Of a DNA stretch of 13,679 nucleotides, positions 1 to 6,221 are shown in pieces. The stretch is from Clostridiales bacterium (GTDB lineage: Bacteria; Bacillota; Clostridia; Peptostreptococcales; NVVX01), in assembly GCA_021129785.1 (NCBI GenBank), contig JAJOKQ010000033.1, forward strand, positions 19,380-33,058, read 5' to 3'. Positions within the stretch are counted from its first letter, which is position 1; every line of letters begins with the position of its first letter. The notes under the pieces are model-generated. The model was not told where the DNA came from and made no database searches. It saw nothing but the letters and a program-made list of their open reading frames with translations. The position numbers were made by a program, and so were the translations under genes.

Positions 1-1866
1 CTCTGACCAGTTCGCAGGCACATCATAGATGCTCAGTTTGTCAAATCCACTGTCAACTGCCTCCCAATTCATTTTTACTATTTTTTCGCCCTTTGCTCCA
101 TATGTTTGCTCTATTGCCTCTTTCAAATACACAGACGCATCATTTACAGGAACAATATTAGCTACTTTAAAGAAAGCTGCTTGCATTACCATGTTAATTC
201 TGCCACCTAATCCAATTTCAGAAGCAATTTTTGTTGCGTTAATAGTGTAGAATTTAATATTATTCTCTGCTATATATTTTTTCATAGAAACCGGCAGTTT
301 ATCATTTAATTCATCATGATTCCACATCGTGTTTAACACAAATGTTCCACTCTTTTTTAAACCTTTTAACAAATCGTATTGATATACATAAGCTTGGTTA
401 TGACATGCAATAAAATCTGCTTCATCAATTAAATACGGAGACTTTATTGGTTTTTCTCCAAATCTTAAGTGCGAAACAGTTACTCCACCAGATTTTTTGG
501 AATCATATGAAAAATATGCTTGTGCGTAGAGGTCAGTTTTGTCTCCAATGATTTTTATTGCGTTTTTATTAGCTCCAACTGTACCATCAGAACCTAATCC
601 CCAAAACTTACATCTAATAGTCCCTTTAGGAACAGTATTTAGCGTGCCTTCTGAAGGTAGTGAAGTATGAGTTACATCGTCCACTATCCCTATTGTAAAT
701 CCGTCTTTAGGCTTTTTCATGCTCAAGTTATCAAAAACTGCTTTAATCTGTATTGGAGTTGTATCTTTTGAACCTAATCCATATCTTCCACCAACAATTA
801 TTGGCGCATTTTCTTTTCCAGTAAATAGAGATTTAATATCTAAATAAAGTGGCTCTCCTAGTGATCCTGGCTCTTTAGTTCTATCTAATACCGAAATTCT
901 CTTCACAGTTTTTGGGAGTGCGTCAAAGAAATATCTAATAGAAAATGGTCTGTATAGATGTACTTTAAGTATCCCTACTTTTTCACCTTTCGCCACCAAA
1001 TAATCAACTGTCTCCTCAACAGTGTCTGTTACCGATCCCATAGCAATAATTATATTCTCAGCATCTTCTGCACCATAATAAACAAAAGGAGCATAATTTC
1101 TTCCAGTTATTTTTGTAATGTCTTTCATATATCCTGCTACAATATCAGGAACAGCATCATAAAACTTATTTGAAGCTTCTTTTGCTTGAAAGAAAACATC
1201 TGGATTTTGGGCAGTTCCCCTTAAAACCGGATGTTCAGGGTTTAGCGCATTATCTCTAAAAGCCTTTACTGACTCCCAGTCTAAAAGCTTATCAAATTCA
1301 TCATACTCAATAACCTCAATTTTTTGCATTTCATGTGAAGTTCTAAACCCATCAAAAAAATGCACAAAAGGAACTCTACTTTTAATAGCCGCTAAATGTG
1401 CAATCCCGCCTAAATCCATTACTTCCTGCACGCTACCTGATGCAAGCAATGCACATCCTGTTTGCCTTACTGCCATTACATCAGAATGATCTCCAAATAT
1501 AGAAAGAGCATGTCCTGCAATAGCTCTTGCACTCACATGAAGTACAGCTGGCAATAATTCCCCAGCCATTTTATACATGTTTGGTATCATCAATAATAAT
1601 CCCTGTGATGCTGTATAAGTAGTTGTTAAAGCTCCTGCTGCTAGTGATCCATGTACTGCCCCTGCTGCTCCCGCCTCAGATTGCATTTCTGAGACTTTCA
1701 CAGTCTGTCCAAAAAGATTCTTTTTCCTATAAGCACTCCATTCATCTACATATTCTGCCATGTTTGATGAAGGAGTGATCGGATAAATTGCGGCAACGTC
1801 AGTAAAAGCATATGAAACATATGCTGCTGCTGCATTCCCATCCATTGTTTTCATTTTTCTTGCCAT
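1..1866 (-). CDS. nifJ: Pyruvate:ferredoxin (flavodoxin) oxidoreductase, N-terminal 622 residues; cut by window edge
   Basis: This cytoplasmic enzyme converts pyruvate, CoA and oxidised ferredoxin to acetyl-CoA, CO2 and reduced ferredoxin, the central pyruvate reaction of anaerobes. The frame is open without a stop from the ATG at 1866 to base 1. The start has a perfect ribosome binding site (TAAGGAGG, 1873-1880). The motif YPITPSS (28-34) and the residues Thr31, Glu64 and Arg114 fall at the same numbers as the active-site residues of the Desulfovibrio africanus enzyme. Domain I (about 1-255) is followed by domain II with VLDRTKEPGSLGEPLY, then the gamma-type domain III with GLGSDGTVGANKNAIKII (about 424-441). 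The segment YGAKGEKIVKMN near 591 marks the start of the EKR region. The two-[4Fe-4S] ferredoxin domain and the thiamine-diphosphate domain, roughly 550 residues in this family, lie outside the window. The gene has its own promoter and appears to be the first gene of its transcript. Confidence 0.97.
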   Translation of the reverse strand, partial: MARKMKTMDGNAAAAYVSYAFTDVAAIYPITPSSNMAEYVDEWSAYRKKNLFGQTVKVSEMQSEAGAAGAVHGSLAAGALTTTYTASQGLLLMIPNMYKMAGELLPAVLHVSARAIAGHALSIFGDHSDVMAVRQTGCALLASGSVQEVMDLGGIAHLAAIKSRVPFVHFFDGFRTSHEMQKIEVIEYDEFDKLLDWESVKAFRDNALNPEHPVLRGTAQNPDVFFQAKEASNKFYDAVPDIVAGYMKDITKITGRNYAPFVYYGAEDAENIIIAMGSVTDTVEETVDYLVAKGEKVGILKVHLYRPFSIRYFFDALPKTVKRISVLDRTKEPGSLGEPLYLDIKSLFTGKENAPIIVGGRYGLGSKDTTPIQIKAVFDNLSMKKPKDGFTIGIVDDVTHTSLPSEGTLNTVPKGTIRCKFWGLGSDGTVGANKNAIKIIGDKTDLYAQAYFSYDSKKSGGVTVSHLRFGEKPIKSPYLIDEADFIACHNQAYVYQYDLLKGLKKSGTFVLNTMWNHDELNDKLPVSMKKYIAENNIKFYTINATKIASEIGLGGRINMVMQAAFFKVANIVPVNDASVYLKEAIEQTYGAKGEKIVKMNWEAVDSGFDKLSIYDVPANWSE

Positions 1867-1969
1867 TTTTTTCCTCCTTAAGTCAGTCTTGTGTTACTTT
1901 TTTATCAAAGTAGCATACCTGAATAAAATCTAAGTTGACTGCAATTTTCTTTAGTTTATTTCTATATTC

Positions 1970-1998
1970 ATTATAACAAGTCTTAGCTCATATGACAA
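1970..1998 (-). promoter_or_regulatory. Sigma-A promoter of the pyruvate:ferredoxin oxidoreductase gene
   Basis: On the minus strand the -35 box TTGTCA (1993-1998) is separated by exactly 17 bases from a consensus -10 box TATAAT (1970-1975). Transcription should start near 1963, giving a leader of about 95 bases before the ATG at 1866. I see no convincing riboswitch in the leader, only a weak 5-bp hairpin near 1896-1912. The bases 1962-1976 around the -10 box also resemble a PerR operator (12 of 14 positions), which may be chance. Confidence 0.85.
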
Positions 1999-2028
1999 TT
2001 TTATTATTTTATTAACAAGCTCTAGTTT

Positions 2029-2800
2029 TCAGCTCGTATACCTCACCTTAAAATGCTTCCCATTTTCATCTACTACAAGATTCACTGTTCCATGGTTTTT
2101 ATCTAATAATTTCTTTACAATATATAGCCCTAAGCCCCTTCCTCTCTGCTTTGTAGTATATCCTTTAGTAAAAATCTCTTCCTTTTCTTTTCGTTAATGA
2201 GAGGAACATTATTCGTAATTTTAAATACATACTCATCTAATACGTAATCCACAAATATTATTAACAACTTTTAATAAGTCGTATATTTGCGTATTTGACT
2301 CTGTATATAATTTTCTTGTAATGATTTCTATTTCTATGTCTTGTTTTTTTGCTGCAGCATATGCCGTCGCTAAAACAGCTTCTATTTCTGGTATTCCTGT
2401 ATCTGTTCTCTCCTTAATGTCGAAACTTTCATAACCCATATCTTTAAGATATTTGATAGCTCATTTTGTATGCCTAACTCAATCATGCCTCTTACAATTT
2501 GTATGTGATTAGCAAAATCATGCTTATACATACTTAATTTTTCATTCATTTCTTCACTCATGTTGAGTTTATATCGAGTTTTTTCCTTCTCGTCAACTGC
2601 GCTAGAAACAACTATAACCTCTTGTGCAGAAAACCTGCTCCCTTGAGAGGCAGTATAAATGCCTGACAGACTTCGATCGAATCATCCTTTACTACACCCC
2701 GCACTCAACGCTTCTGTTATAGTATCGAAGATTATTTTATTATTCTACACACGAATGTAGAGTCGCTGTAGTTTTTGCATTAAACACACGGAGTATTGCA
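2029..2800 (-). pseudogene. Decayed PAS / Spo0B-type sensor histidine kinase (GHKL family)
   Basis: Pieces of a sensor kinase can be read in order but in different frames. Upstream (about 2640-2790) is a broken PAS-like end, for example QEVIVVSSAVDEKEK. It leads in frame to a helix and the phospho-acceptor box YKHDFANHIQIVRGMIELG (near 2475-2535), typical of Spo0B-type kinases with an HD.NHLQ pattern. At about 2440-2444 one base appears missing (ILK then MGYESFD), and the frame continues as GIPEIEAVLATAYAAAKK. Around 2250-2260 the frame breaks again and about 20 residues covering the N-box (NLLDNA) are missing. After another shift near 2190 the ATP-binding lid EIFTKGYTTKQRGRGLGLYIVKK appears, ending at a TGA (2029-2031). 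No response regulator adjoins it. It cannot make a working kinase. The bases 2801-2940 upstream hold nothing I can identify. Confidence 0.85.
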
Positions 2801-2940
2801 CTTTCACAATCCGTTTAATTGTACCACATATTATGACCTGATATTAATTCAATTGTGCATTATTCTAGCCTCTATATCTCGATATTTCCAACTATATGGC
2901 TCTAGAAGTACTTAACTCTAAATAAGTTTTGCTAATTTCC

Positions 2941-2969
2941 TTGACATTACTCTTAGGTGCTGTTAATAT
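2941..2969 (+). promoter_or_regulatory. Sigma-A promoter of the rubredoxin gene
   Basis: A consensus -35 box TTGACA (2941-2946), a 17-base spacer and the -10 box TAATAT (2964-2969) lie 45 bases upstream of the rubredoxin ATG. The expected transcription start, about 2976, falls inside the palindromic PerR-type operator, so a repressor bound there would block initiation. Confidence 0.85.
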
Positions 2970-2973
2970 AAAG

Positions 2974-2988
2974 TTGTAATCATTACAT
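2974..2988 (+). promoter_or_regulatory. PerR-type operator overlapping the rubredoxin transcription start
   Basis: TTGTAATCATTACAT contains a perfect 13-base palindrome, TGTAAT-C-ATTACA (2975-2987). It matches the Bacillus PerR box TTATAATNATTATAA at 11 of the 14 defined positions and has the same 7-1-7 layout. It begins five bases after the -10 box, the usual place for a repressor site. A perR gene with intact sensing residues lies 400 bases downstream, so PerR is the likely ligand. The identification rests on the pattern and neighbourhood only. Confidence 0.7.
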
Positions 2989-3014
2989 ACAATAAATTTA
3001 GAAAGGGTGTTTTT

Positions 3015-3179
3015 ATGGAAAAATATATTTGTGAGCCTTGTAGTTATGTCTACGACCCTAAGTTAGCCGACCCTGATGAAGATATTGCACCAGGAACTGC
3101 TTTTGCTGACATCCCAGAAGATTGGGTTTGCCCAGTCTGTAGTGTAGGAAAAGAGTTTTTTGTTGTGTTTGAGGAATAA
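3015..3179 (+). CDS. Rubredoxin, 54 residues, with Ser in place of both knuckle glycines
   Basis: A small cytoplasmic iron protein that carries single electrons, in clostridia mainly to peroxide- and superoxide-reducing enzymes such as rubrerythrins and desulfoferrodoxin. Two Cys-x-x-Cys knuckles bind one iron: CEPC (6-9) and CPVC (39-42). The family signatures YVYDP, APGTAF and DWVCPVC are all present, and 54 residues is a normal length. The residue after each second cysteine, almost always Gly in rubredoxins, is Ser here (CEPCS, CPVCS). The ATG follows GAAAGGG with suitable spacing. The gene is monocistronic in appearance, with its own promoter and a PerR-type operator, and perR lies next downstream on the same strand. 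This context fits a role in oxidative-stress defence. The direct electron partner is not visible in the window. Confidence 0.95.
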   Translation: MEKYICEPCSYVYDPKLADPDEDIAPGTAFADIPEDWVCPVCSVGKEFFVVFEE

Positions 3180-3180
3180 T

Positions 3181-3239
3181 AAGAGAATTAATTCTAATAT
3201 ACAGACATCACAACTAAGATAATTTTATGAGATTCTCTT
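3181..3239 (+). terminator. Possible weak terminator or 3' structure after rubredoxin
   Basis: The 8-base arms AAGAGAAT (3181-3188) and ATTCTCTT (3232-3239) are exact inverted repeats starting just after the stop codon and followed by AATTTTTATC. The loop is 43 bases, long for a standard intrinsic terminator, and there is no GC-rich stem. The remaining bases 3240-3366 before perR hold no gene. I could not identify a convincing perR promoter there. Confidence 0.3.
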
Positions 3240-3384
3240 GAATTTTTATCAGCTTTTCACTTGCTCCATGCGGATACAGTTCAGTTGAATCTCACCCTAA
3301 TTATAGAACTTAGCAAGTATATAGTCACTCTCTAACATTCTCTTTATATACCCATAAACTATCTATGAAAGGAGGTTTCTAGCT

Positions 3385-3798
3385 ATGAATCTAGTAAACG
3401 CTGAAGCTGTTAAAAAAATCTTGCAAAATAATGGAGTAAAACCTTCCCTTCAACGCATTAAAATTTACGAGTTCCTTACAACTCAAAAATCTCATCCAAC
3501 TGTTGATGAAATTTTTGTATCGCTAGCCCCTGAGTTAATGACTTTATCGAAGACTACAGTTTATAATACGCTCAATCTTTTTGTAGAGAAAAAAATCGTT
3601 ACTTCTATCTTGGTCGAGGAGAATGAAATAAGATATGATTCAAACATTACTAATCATGGGCACTTTAAATGCATAAAATGCAAAAAAATTTATGATTTCA
3701 ATTATGACTTGTCTAAACATGCTATTGCTGAACTAAGTGACTGTACCATAACAGAATATCATGCATATATTAAAGGTATCTGCAATAAGTGTCTGTAG
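3385..3798 (+). CDS. perR: Peroxide-sensing repressor PerR (Fur family)
   Basis: A DNA-binding metalloregulator that represses peroxide-defence genes until H2O2 oxidises its iron-coordinating histidines. The 137-residue protein has the N-terminal winged helix with recognition segment LSKTTVYNTLNLF (54-66) and a C-terminal dimerisation and metal domain. All five regulatory ligands of Bacillus subtilis PerR are present at identical numbers: His37, Asp85, His91, His93 and Asp104. Asp104, rather than Glu, separates PerR from Fur and Zur. The structural zinc site is C96-x2-C99 plus C133-x2-C136. The start is fixed by AAAGGAGG (3368-3375), nine bases before the ATG. Upstream, the rubredoxin promoter carries a PerR-type palindrome. 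Downstream, an AT-rich hairpin and then the RlmH-like gene follow on the same strand and may be co-transcribed. I see no clear PerR box directly before perR itself. Confidence 0.95.
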   Translation: MNLVNAEAVKKILQNNGVKPSLQRIKIYEFLTTQKSHPTVDEIFVSLAPELMTLSKTTVYNTLNLFVEKKIVTSILVEENEIRYDSNITNHGHFKCIKCKKIYDFNYDLSKHAIAELSDCTITEYHAYIKGICNKCL

Positions 3799-3800
3799 AT

Positions 3801-3830
3801 TAATGAAATAAAGTTCTTTTATTTTCATTA
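3801..3830 (+). other. AT-rich stem-loop between perR and the RlmH-like gene
   Basis: Starting two bases after the perR stop codon, TAATGAAA (3801-3808) pairs with TTTCATTA (3823-3830). After one bulged base a further four pairs follow, with a loop of about four bases. The stem is almost entirely A-U and no separate U-run follows, so it would be a poor terminator. It may be a 3' boundary that still allows read-through, or an RNA stability element. The downstream gene begins 16 bases after it. Confidence 0.4.
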
Positions 3831-3845
3831 GAATTGGAGCATTTT

Positions 3846-4247
3846 ATGAAAATCAGTATTATTTTAGCATCAGGAAAACTCGAAAGCTATTATATAGACG
3901 CAATACAAGAGTACAACAAAAGACTCTCTAGTTATTGTAAGATAAAATTATTCCAATGTAAGAATGTAAAAGAAGCCGAAAAAAAAATACCTAAGAATTC
4001 GTATGTGATTCAAATCTCCACATCAAATACATTAATCTCTTCGGAATTTCTAGCTTCTAAGTTAAACAGTTTTGCTGTTTCTGGAGTTTCTAACATAGCA
4101 ATAGTTTTTAACTTCCCATGTTCTTTTGTTGATGAAATAATCTCAATTAGCTCTTTGAAAATGTGTGATGGTTTGCTATTAACAATAATCTACGAACAAA
4201 TTTATAGAGCCTTCCGTATTATAAATAATCAAGCATATCATAAATAA
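3846..4247 (+). CDS. RlmH-like SPOUT protein that keeps the catalytic tail but has lost the SAM site
   Basis: This 133-residue protein belongs to the RlmH family (23S rRNA pseudouridine-1915 N3-methyltransferase, usually 155-160 residues). Similarity covers the whole length: MKISIILASGKL at the start, QEYNKRLSSYCKI (21-33), IPKNSYVIQI (49-58), and a perfect C-terminus EQIYRAFRII plus tail Y131-H132-K133. The two loops that form the SAM-binding knot are gone. The usual GGSLGLS is FNFPCSF (88-94), and the usual TFPHQL is shortened to CDG (107-109). About 17 residues after the second strand are also missing. Alone it should not bind SAM. I chose the ATG at 3846 because GGAG (3836-3839) sits six bases before it; a TTG at 3834 lies inside that site. 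The operon rlmH faces it with the opposite defect. It could be a heterodimer subunit, a decoy or a decaying duplicate. Confidence 0.8.
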   Translation: MKISIILASGKLESYYIDAIQEYNKRLSSYCKIKLFQCKNVKEAEKKIPKNSYVIQISTSNTLISSEFLASKLNSFAVSGVSNIAIVFNFPCSFVDEIISISSLKMCDGLLLTIIYEQIYRAFRIINNQAYHK

Positions 4248-4314
4248 TCGAATTTAGTGTAGTAAATAGCTACCTAGCAATAACATACACGTTTCCTACC
4301 ACGAATTTGTCCAC

Positions 4315-4770
4315 CTATACCCTACACAATCTGCACACCTGCTCCAATAATATTATTTTCATTAGTTGATGCGGAAAAGTCATTCTTGAAAACGAAAGGT
4401 TAAAATTAGCTCTCTTTATGATAAGCTCTGACAACCCTAAAGAGCCTCCAATTACAAAGATAATATTTCTATTTTCTTCACAATCAATTGTTTTAATTTT
4501 ACTCGCAAGCATTTTTGTTGATAATATTTCGCCTTTAATAACAAGAGCAATCACAAACTGATTGTCTTCAATATAGTGCAATATTTTTTTTGCTTCTTTA
4601 TCCTTTATCTTTTTGATTTCAACTCTACTTAGATTTACTGGAGCTTTTTCATCTGCTACTTCAATACATCTCAGTTTGAAATATTTGCTTATTTTTTTTA
4701 AATACTCTTTTTCTGCTTCTCTTAAGTGTTTTTCTTTCAATTTTCCAACTGATATTATTGTAATGTTCAA
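4315..4770 (-). CDS. rlmH: RlmH, 23S rRNA pseudouridine-1915 N3-methyltransferase, without its catalytic C-terminal tail
   Basis: RlmH methylates pseudouridine 1915 near the decoding centre, using SAM. The knotted SPOUT fold is well conserved: VGKLKEKHL (8-16), IEVADEKAP (36-44), VIGGSLGLSE (106-115) and FSRMTFPHQLMKIILLEQ (127-144). The family then continues with YRAFRII and ends in a Tyr-His-Lys tail near residue 159. This protein instead reads VCRLCRV and stops at 151. The downstream bases contain no tail in any frame. Asp of the usual ALDI motif is Val (VIALVIKG). Translation starts at a TTG (4770) eight bases after GGGGAGG (4779-4785); there is no better in-frame ATG. It is the last gene of the wal operon, its conserved position in Firmicutes (yydA in Bacillus), behind a hairpin that may reduce expression. 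It is likely inactive as a homodimer. Confidence 0.85.
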   Translation of the reverse strand: MNITIISVGKLKEKHLREAEKEYLKKISKYFKLRCIEVADEKAPVNLSRVEIKKIKDKEAKKILHYIEDNQFVIALVIKGEILSTKMLASKIKTIDCEENRNIIFVIGGSLGLSELIIKRANFNLSFSRMTFPHQLMKIILLEQVCRLCRV

Positions 4771-4800
4771 TAGGAATTCCTCCCCATAATTAACTAACCC

Positions 4801-4833
4801 TAAAAAAATGGTTGCCCACCGATACCGGCAGGC
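4801..4833 (-). terminator. Hairpin plus U-run between htrA and rlmH, possible partial terminator
   Basis: Read on the minus strand, GCCTGCCG (4826-4833), loop GTAT and CGGTGGGC (4814-4821) form an eight-pair stem with two central G-U pairs. Five bases later there is a run of seven U (4802-4808). On the plus strand the same bases give C-A mismatches, so the structure works only for wal operon RNA. The five-base gap before the U-run is longer than ideal. Because only some 16 bases separate the U-run from the rlmH ribosome binding site, there is no room for a new promoter after it. rlmH probably depends on read-through. Confidence 0.5.
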
Positions 4834-4882
4834 TCTATTTTCTATAACTAGTAGCTACAGAAAAATAATCAACAAGACTACA

Positions 4883-6184
4883 CTACTCAATAAACTCAAC
4901 AACTATCACTTTTTCTTTATTATTTCTTACAATTACTAACTCCACTTCATCTCCGTGCTTGTACGTAAATAAGTTCCTTATTAATTGTTGCATCGTATTT
5001 GTTTCTCTACCACCCATTTTAATAATTATATCATCATTCCTCAGTCCCGCTAAATCTGCTGAGGTATTCTCAACAACTTCAATAATATACACACCTTTGC
5101 TTACTTCGACATCTTTCCCCGTCACTTGCTCAAATACTGCAACGTCTACAGCTCTCACACCTAATAAAACTCTTTCAAAACTACCATGCTCTATTATTTG
5201 TGATACTATTGGTTTTGCAATATTTATTGGAATAGCAAATCCTAAGCCCTCACCGCCTTTTATCTTTGCAGTATTAATTCCTATCACTTGACCTCTAGCA
5301 TTTAAAAGCGGTCCACCACTATTCCCGGGGTTAATTGATGCATCCGTTTGAATTAAATTGTCCATTGTTTCAGTACTACTTATTGGTATTACCCTATTAA
5401 GTCCACTAATTACACCTTGTGTTAGTGTTCTATCAAAATGGAGACCTAGCGGGTTTCCTATAGCTATTGCAATCTCCCCAACCTCTAGCAAATCACTATT
5501 TCCCAGCTCAGCTACTGGCAAATTTATTGCATCTACTTTTATCACAGCTAAATCAAGTATTCTATCTTGCCAAACTACCTCTGCTTCAATTATTTTTCCC
5601 TCGTGTAGTATCACATTTATTTTGTCGACATCTCCATCGCTAATGACATGTGAGTTAGTCAAAATATATCCTCTATCGTCAACAATCACCCCTGTTCCAA
5701 GACCTCCCCTGTTTTGTTCTAGCATAAACAGATTTCGGTCTTCAATAATAGTTGTTATTCCGACAACCGAGGGCATTGCCTTTCTCGCAACAGCTGTAAA
5801 TACATTCGTGTTTATATTTTGTTCTAGATCGATTTGTATCTCTTCTGTTTTAAACTCATTTTGATTAATCATTTCGGGCAAGTAAAAATACATTGCTGCT
5901 ATTGTAATTATACTCCCTAATATGGCACTCAATGCTAGCAAGACAAAAGTACCTAAATACCTTCTTTTTTTTATTCGGTCACCTAATGATTCTTCTATTT
6001 TTCTTAAATCGCTAGACCAAAGTTCTTTAATCATCTCTTTTGTTACTACTTGCTCTGTTTCTTCTGCAAAAATGTACTTGTCATTGCTTCTTTCACTTTC
6101 CTTGAAGTCCATATTAAAGTCCTCCTTTGACATGTTTTCTTGTCCTATTTGGGTATGATAAGAGCGACTTTCCTTGAAGTCCAT
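4883..6184 (-). CDS. htrA: HtrA/DegP-type membrane-anchored serine protease with PDZ domain
   Basis: A trypsin-like quality-control protease of the cell surface. From the ATG at 6184 it has 433 residues: a short acidic cytoplasmic part, one membrane segment (about 76-102, after KKRR), the protease domain (about 125-325) and one PDZ domain (about 335-425). The catalytic triad is visible as His179 in TNSHV, Asp211 in LDLAV and Ser289 in GNSGGP. A second in-frame ATG at 6112 would give 409 residues. Both ATGs lie in identical 38-base copies that each carry AAAGGAGG eight bases before the ATG, so both may be used. A further ATG at 6229 overlaps the end of walJ but lacks a ribosome binding site. 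It is the yycK/htrC position of the wal operon, between walJ and rlmH. The protein faces the wall side and is a plausible WalRK output. Confidence 0.93.
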   Translation of the reverse strand: MDFKESRSYHTQIGQENMSKEDFNMDFKESERSNDKYIFAEETEQVVTKEMIKELWSSDLRKIEESLGDRIKKRRYLGTFVLLALSAILGSIITIAAMYFYLPEMINQNEFKTEEIQIDLEQNINTNVFTAVARKAMPSVVGITTIIEDRNLFMLEQNRGGLGTGVIVDDRGYILTNSHVISDGDVDKINVILHEGKIIEAEVVWQDRILDLAVIKVDAINLPVAELGNSDLLEVGEIAIAIGNPLGLHFDRTLTQGVISGLNRVIPISSTETMDNLIQTDASINPGNSGGPLLNARGQVIGINTAKIKGGEGLGFAIPINIAKPIVSQIIEHGSFERVLLGVRAVDVAVFEQVTGKDVEVSKGVYIIEVVENTSADLAGLRNDDIIIKMGGRETNTMQQLIRNLFTYKHGDEVELVIVRNNKEKVIVVEFIE

Positions 6185-6204
6185 ATTAAAGTCCTCCTTT
6201 GACA
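6095..6204 (-). repeat. Direct repeat duplicating the htrA translation start region
   Basis: Two exact 38-base copies (6095-6132 and 6167-6204) lie 72 bases apart, which is 24 codons, so the reading frame is kept. Each holds an AAAGGAGG site (6121-6128 and 6193-6200), an eight-base spacer, an ATG and the codons for MDFKES. The translated product of the longer form contains SKEDFNMDFKES twice when read from further upstream. The 34 bases between the copies are unique. It looks like a recent tandem duplication of the start region. Confidence 0.95.
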
Positions 6205-6221
6205 AAAATCCAGATACACAA

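Noticed and set aside
1999..2025. Possible Rex redox operator (TTGTTAAT) upstream of the pyruvate oxidoreductase -35 box
   Set aside because: Only the left half resembles the site; the expected right half TTAACAA is absent.
2233..2439. A 68-residue open frame beginning MGYESFDIKE
   Set aside because: It is one fragment of the broken histidine kinase; the frames before and after continue the same family, so it is not an independent gene.
3241..3366. perR promoter
   Set aside because: Candidates such as TTAGCA-17-TAACAT and TAGTCA-17-TATATA are too weak to prefer one.
5358..5864. A 168-codon open frame on the plus strand
   Set aside because: It is the antisense of the htrA protease domain, has no ribosome binding site and shows no family resemblance. 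The overlapped htrA is unmistakable.
6095..6204. Direct repeat as the footprint of an insertion sequence or CRISPR
   Set aside because: There are only two copies, no transposase or inverted ends, and the unit is exactly the htrA start region, so local duplication is the simpler reading.
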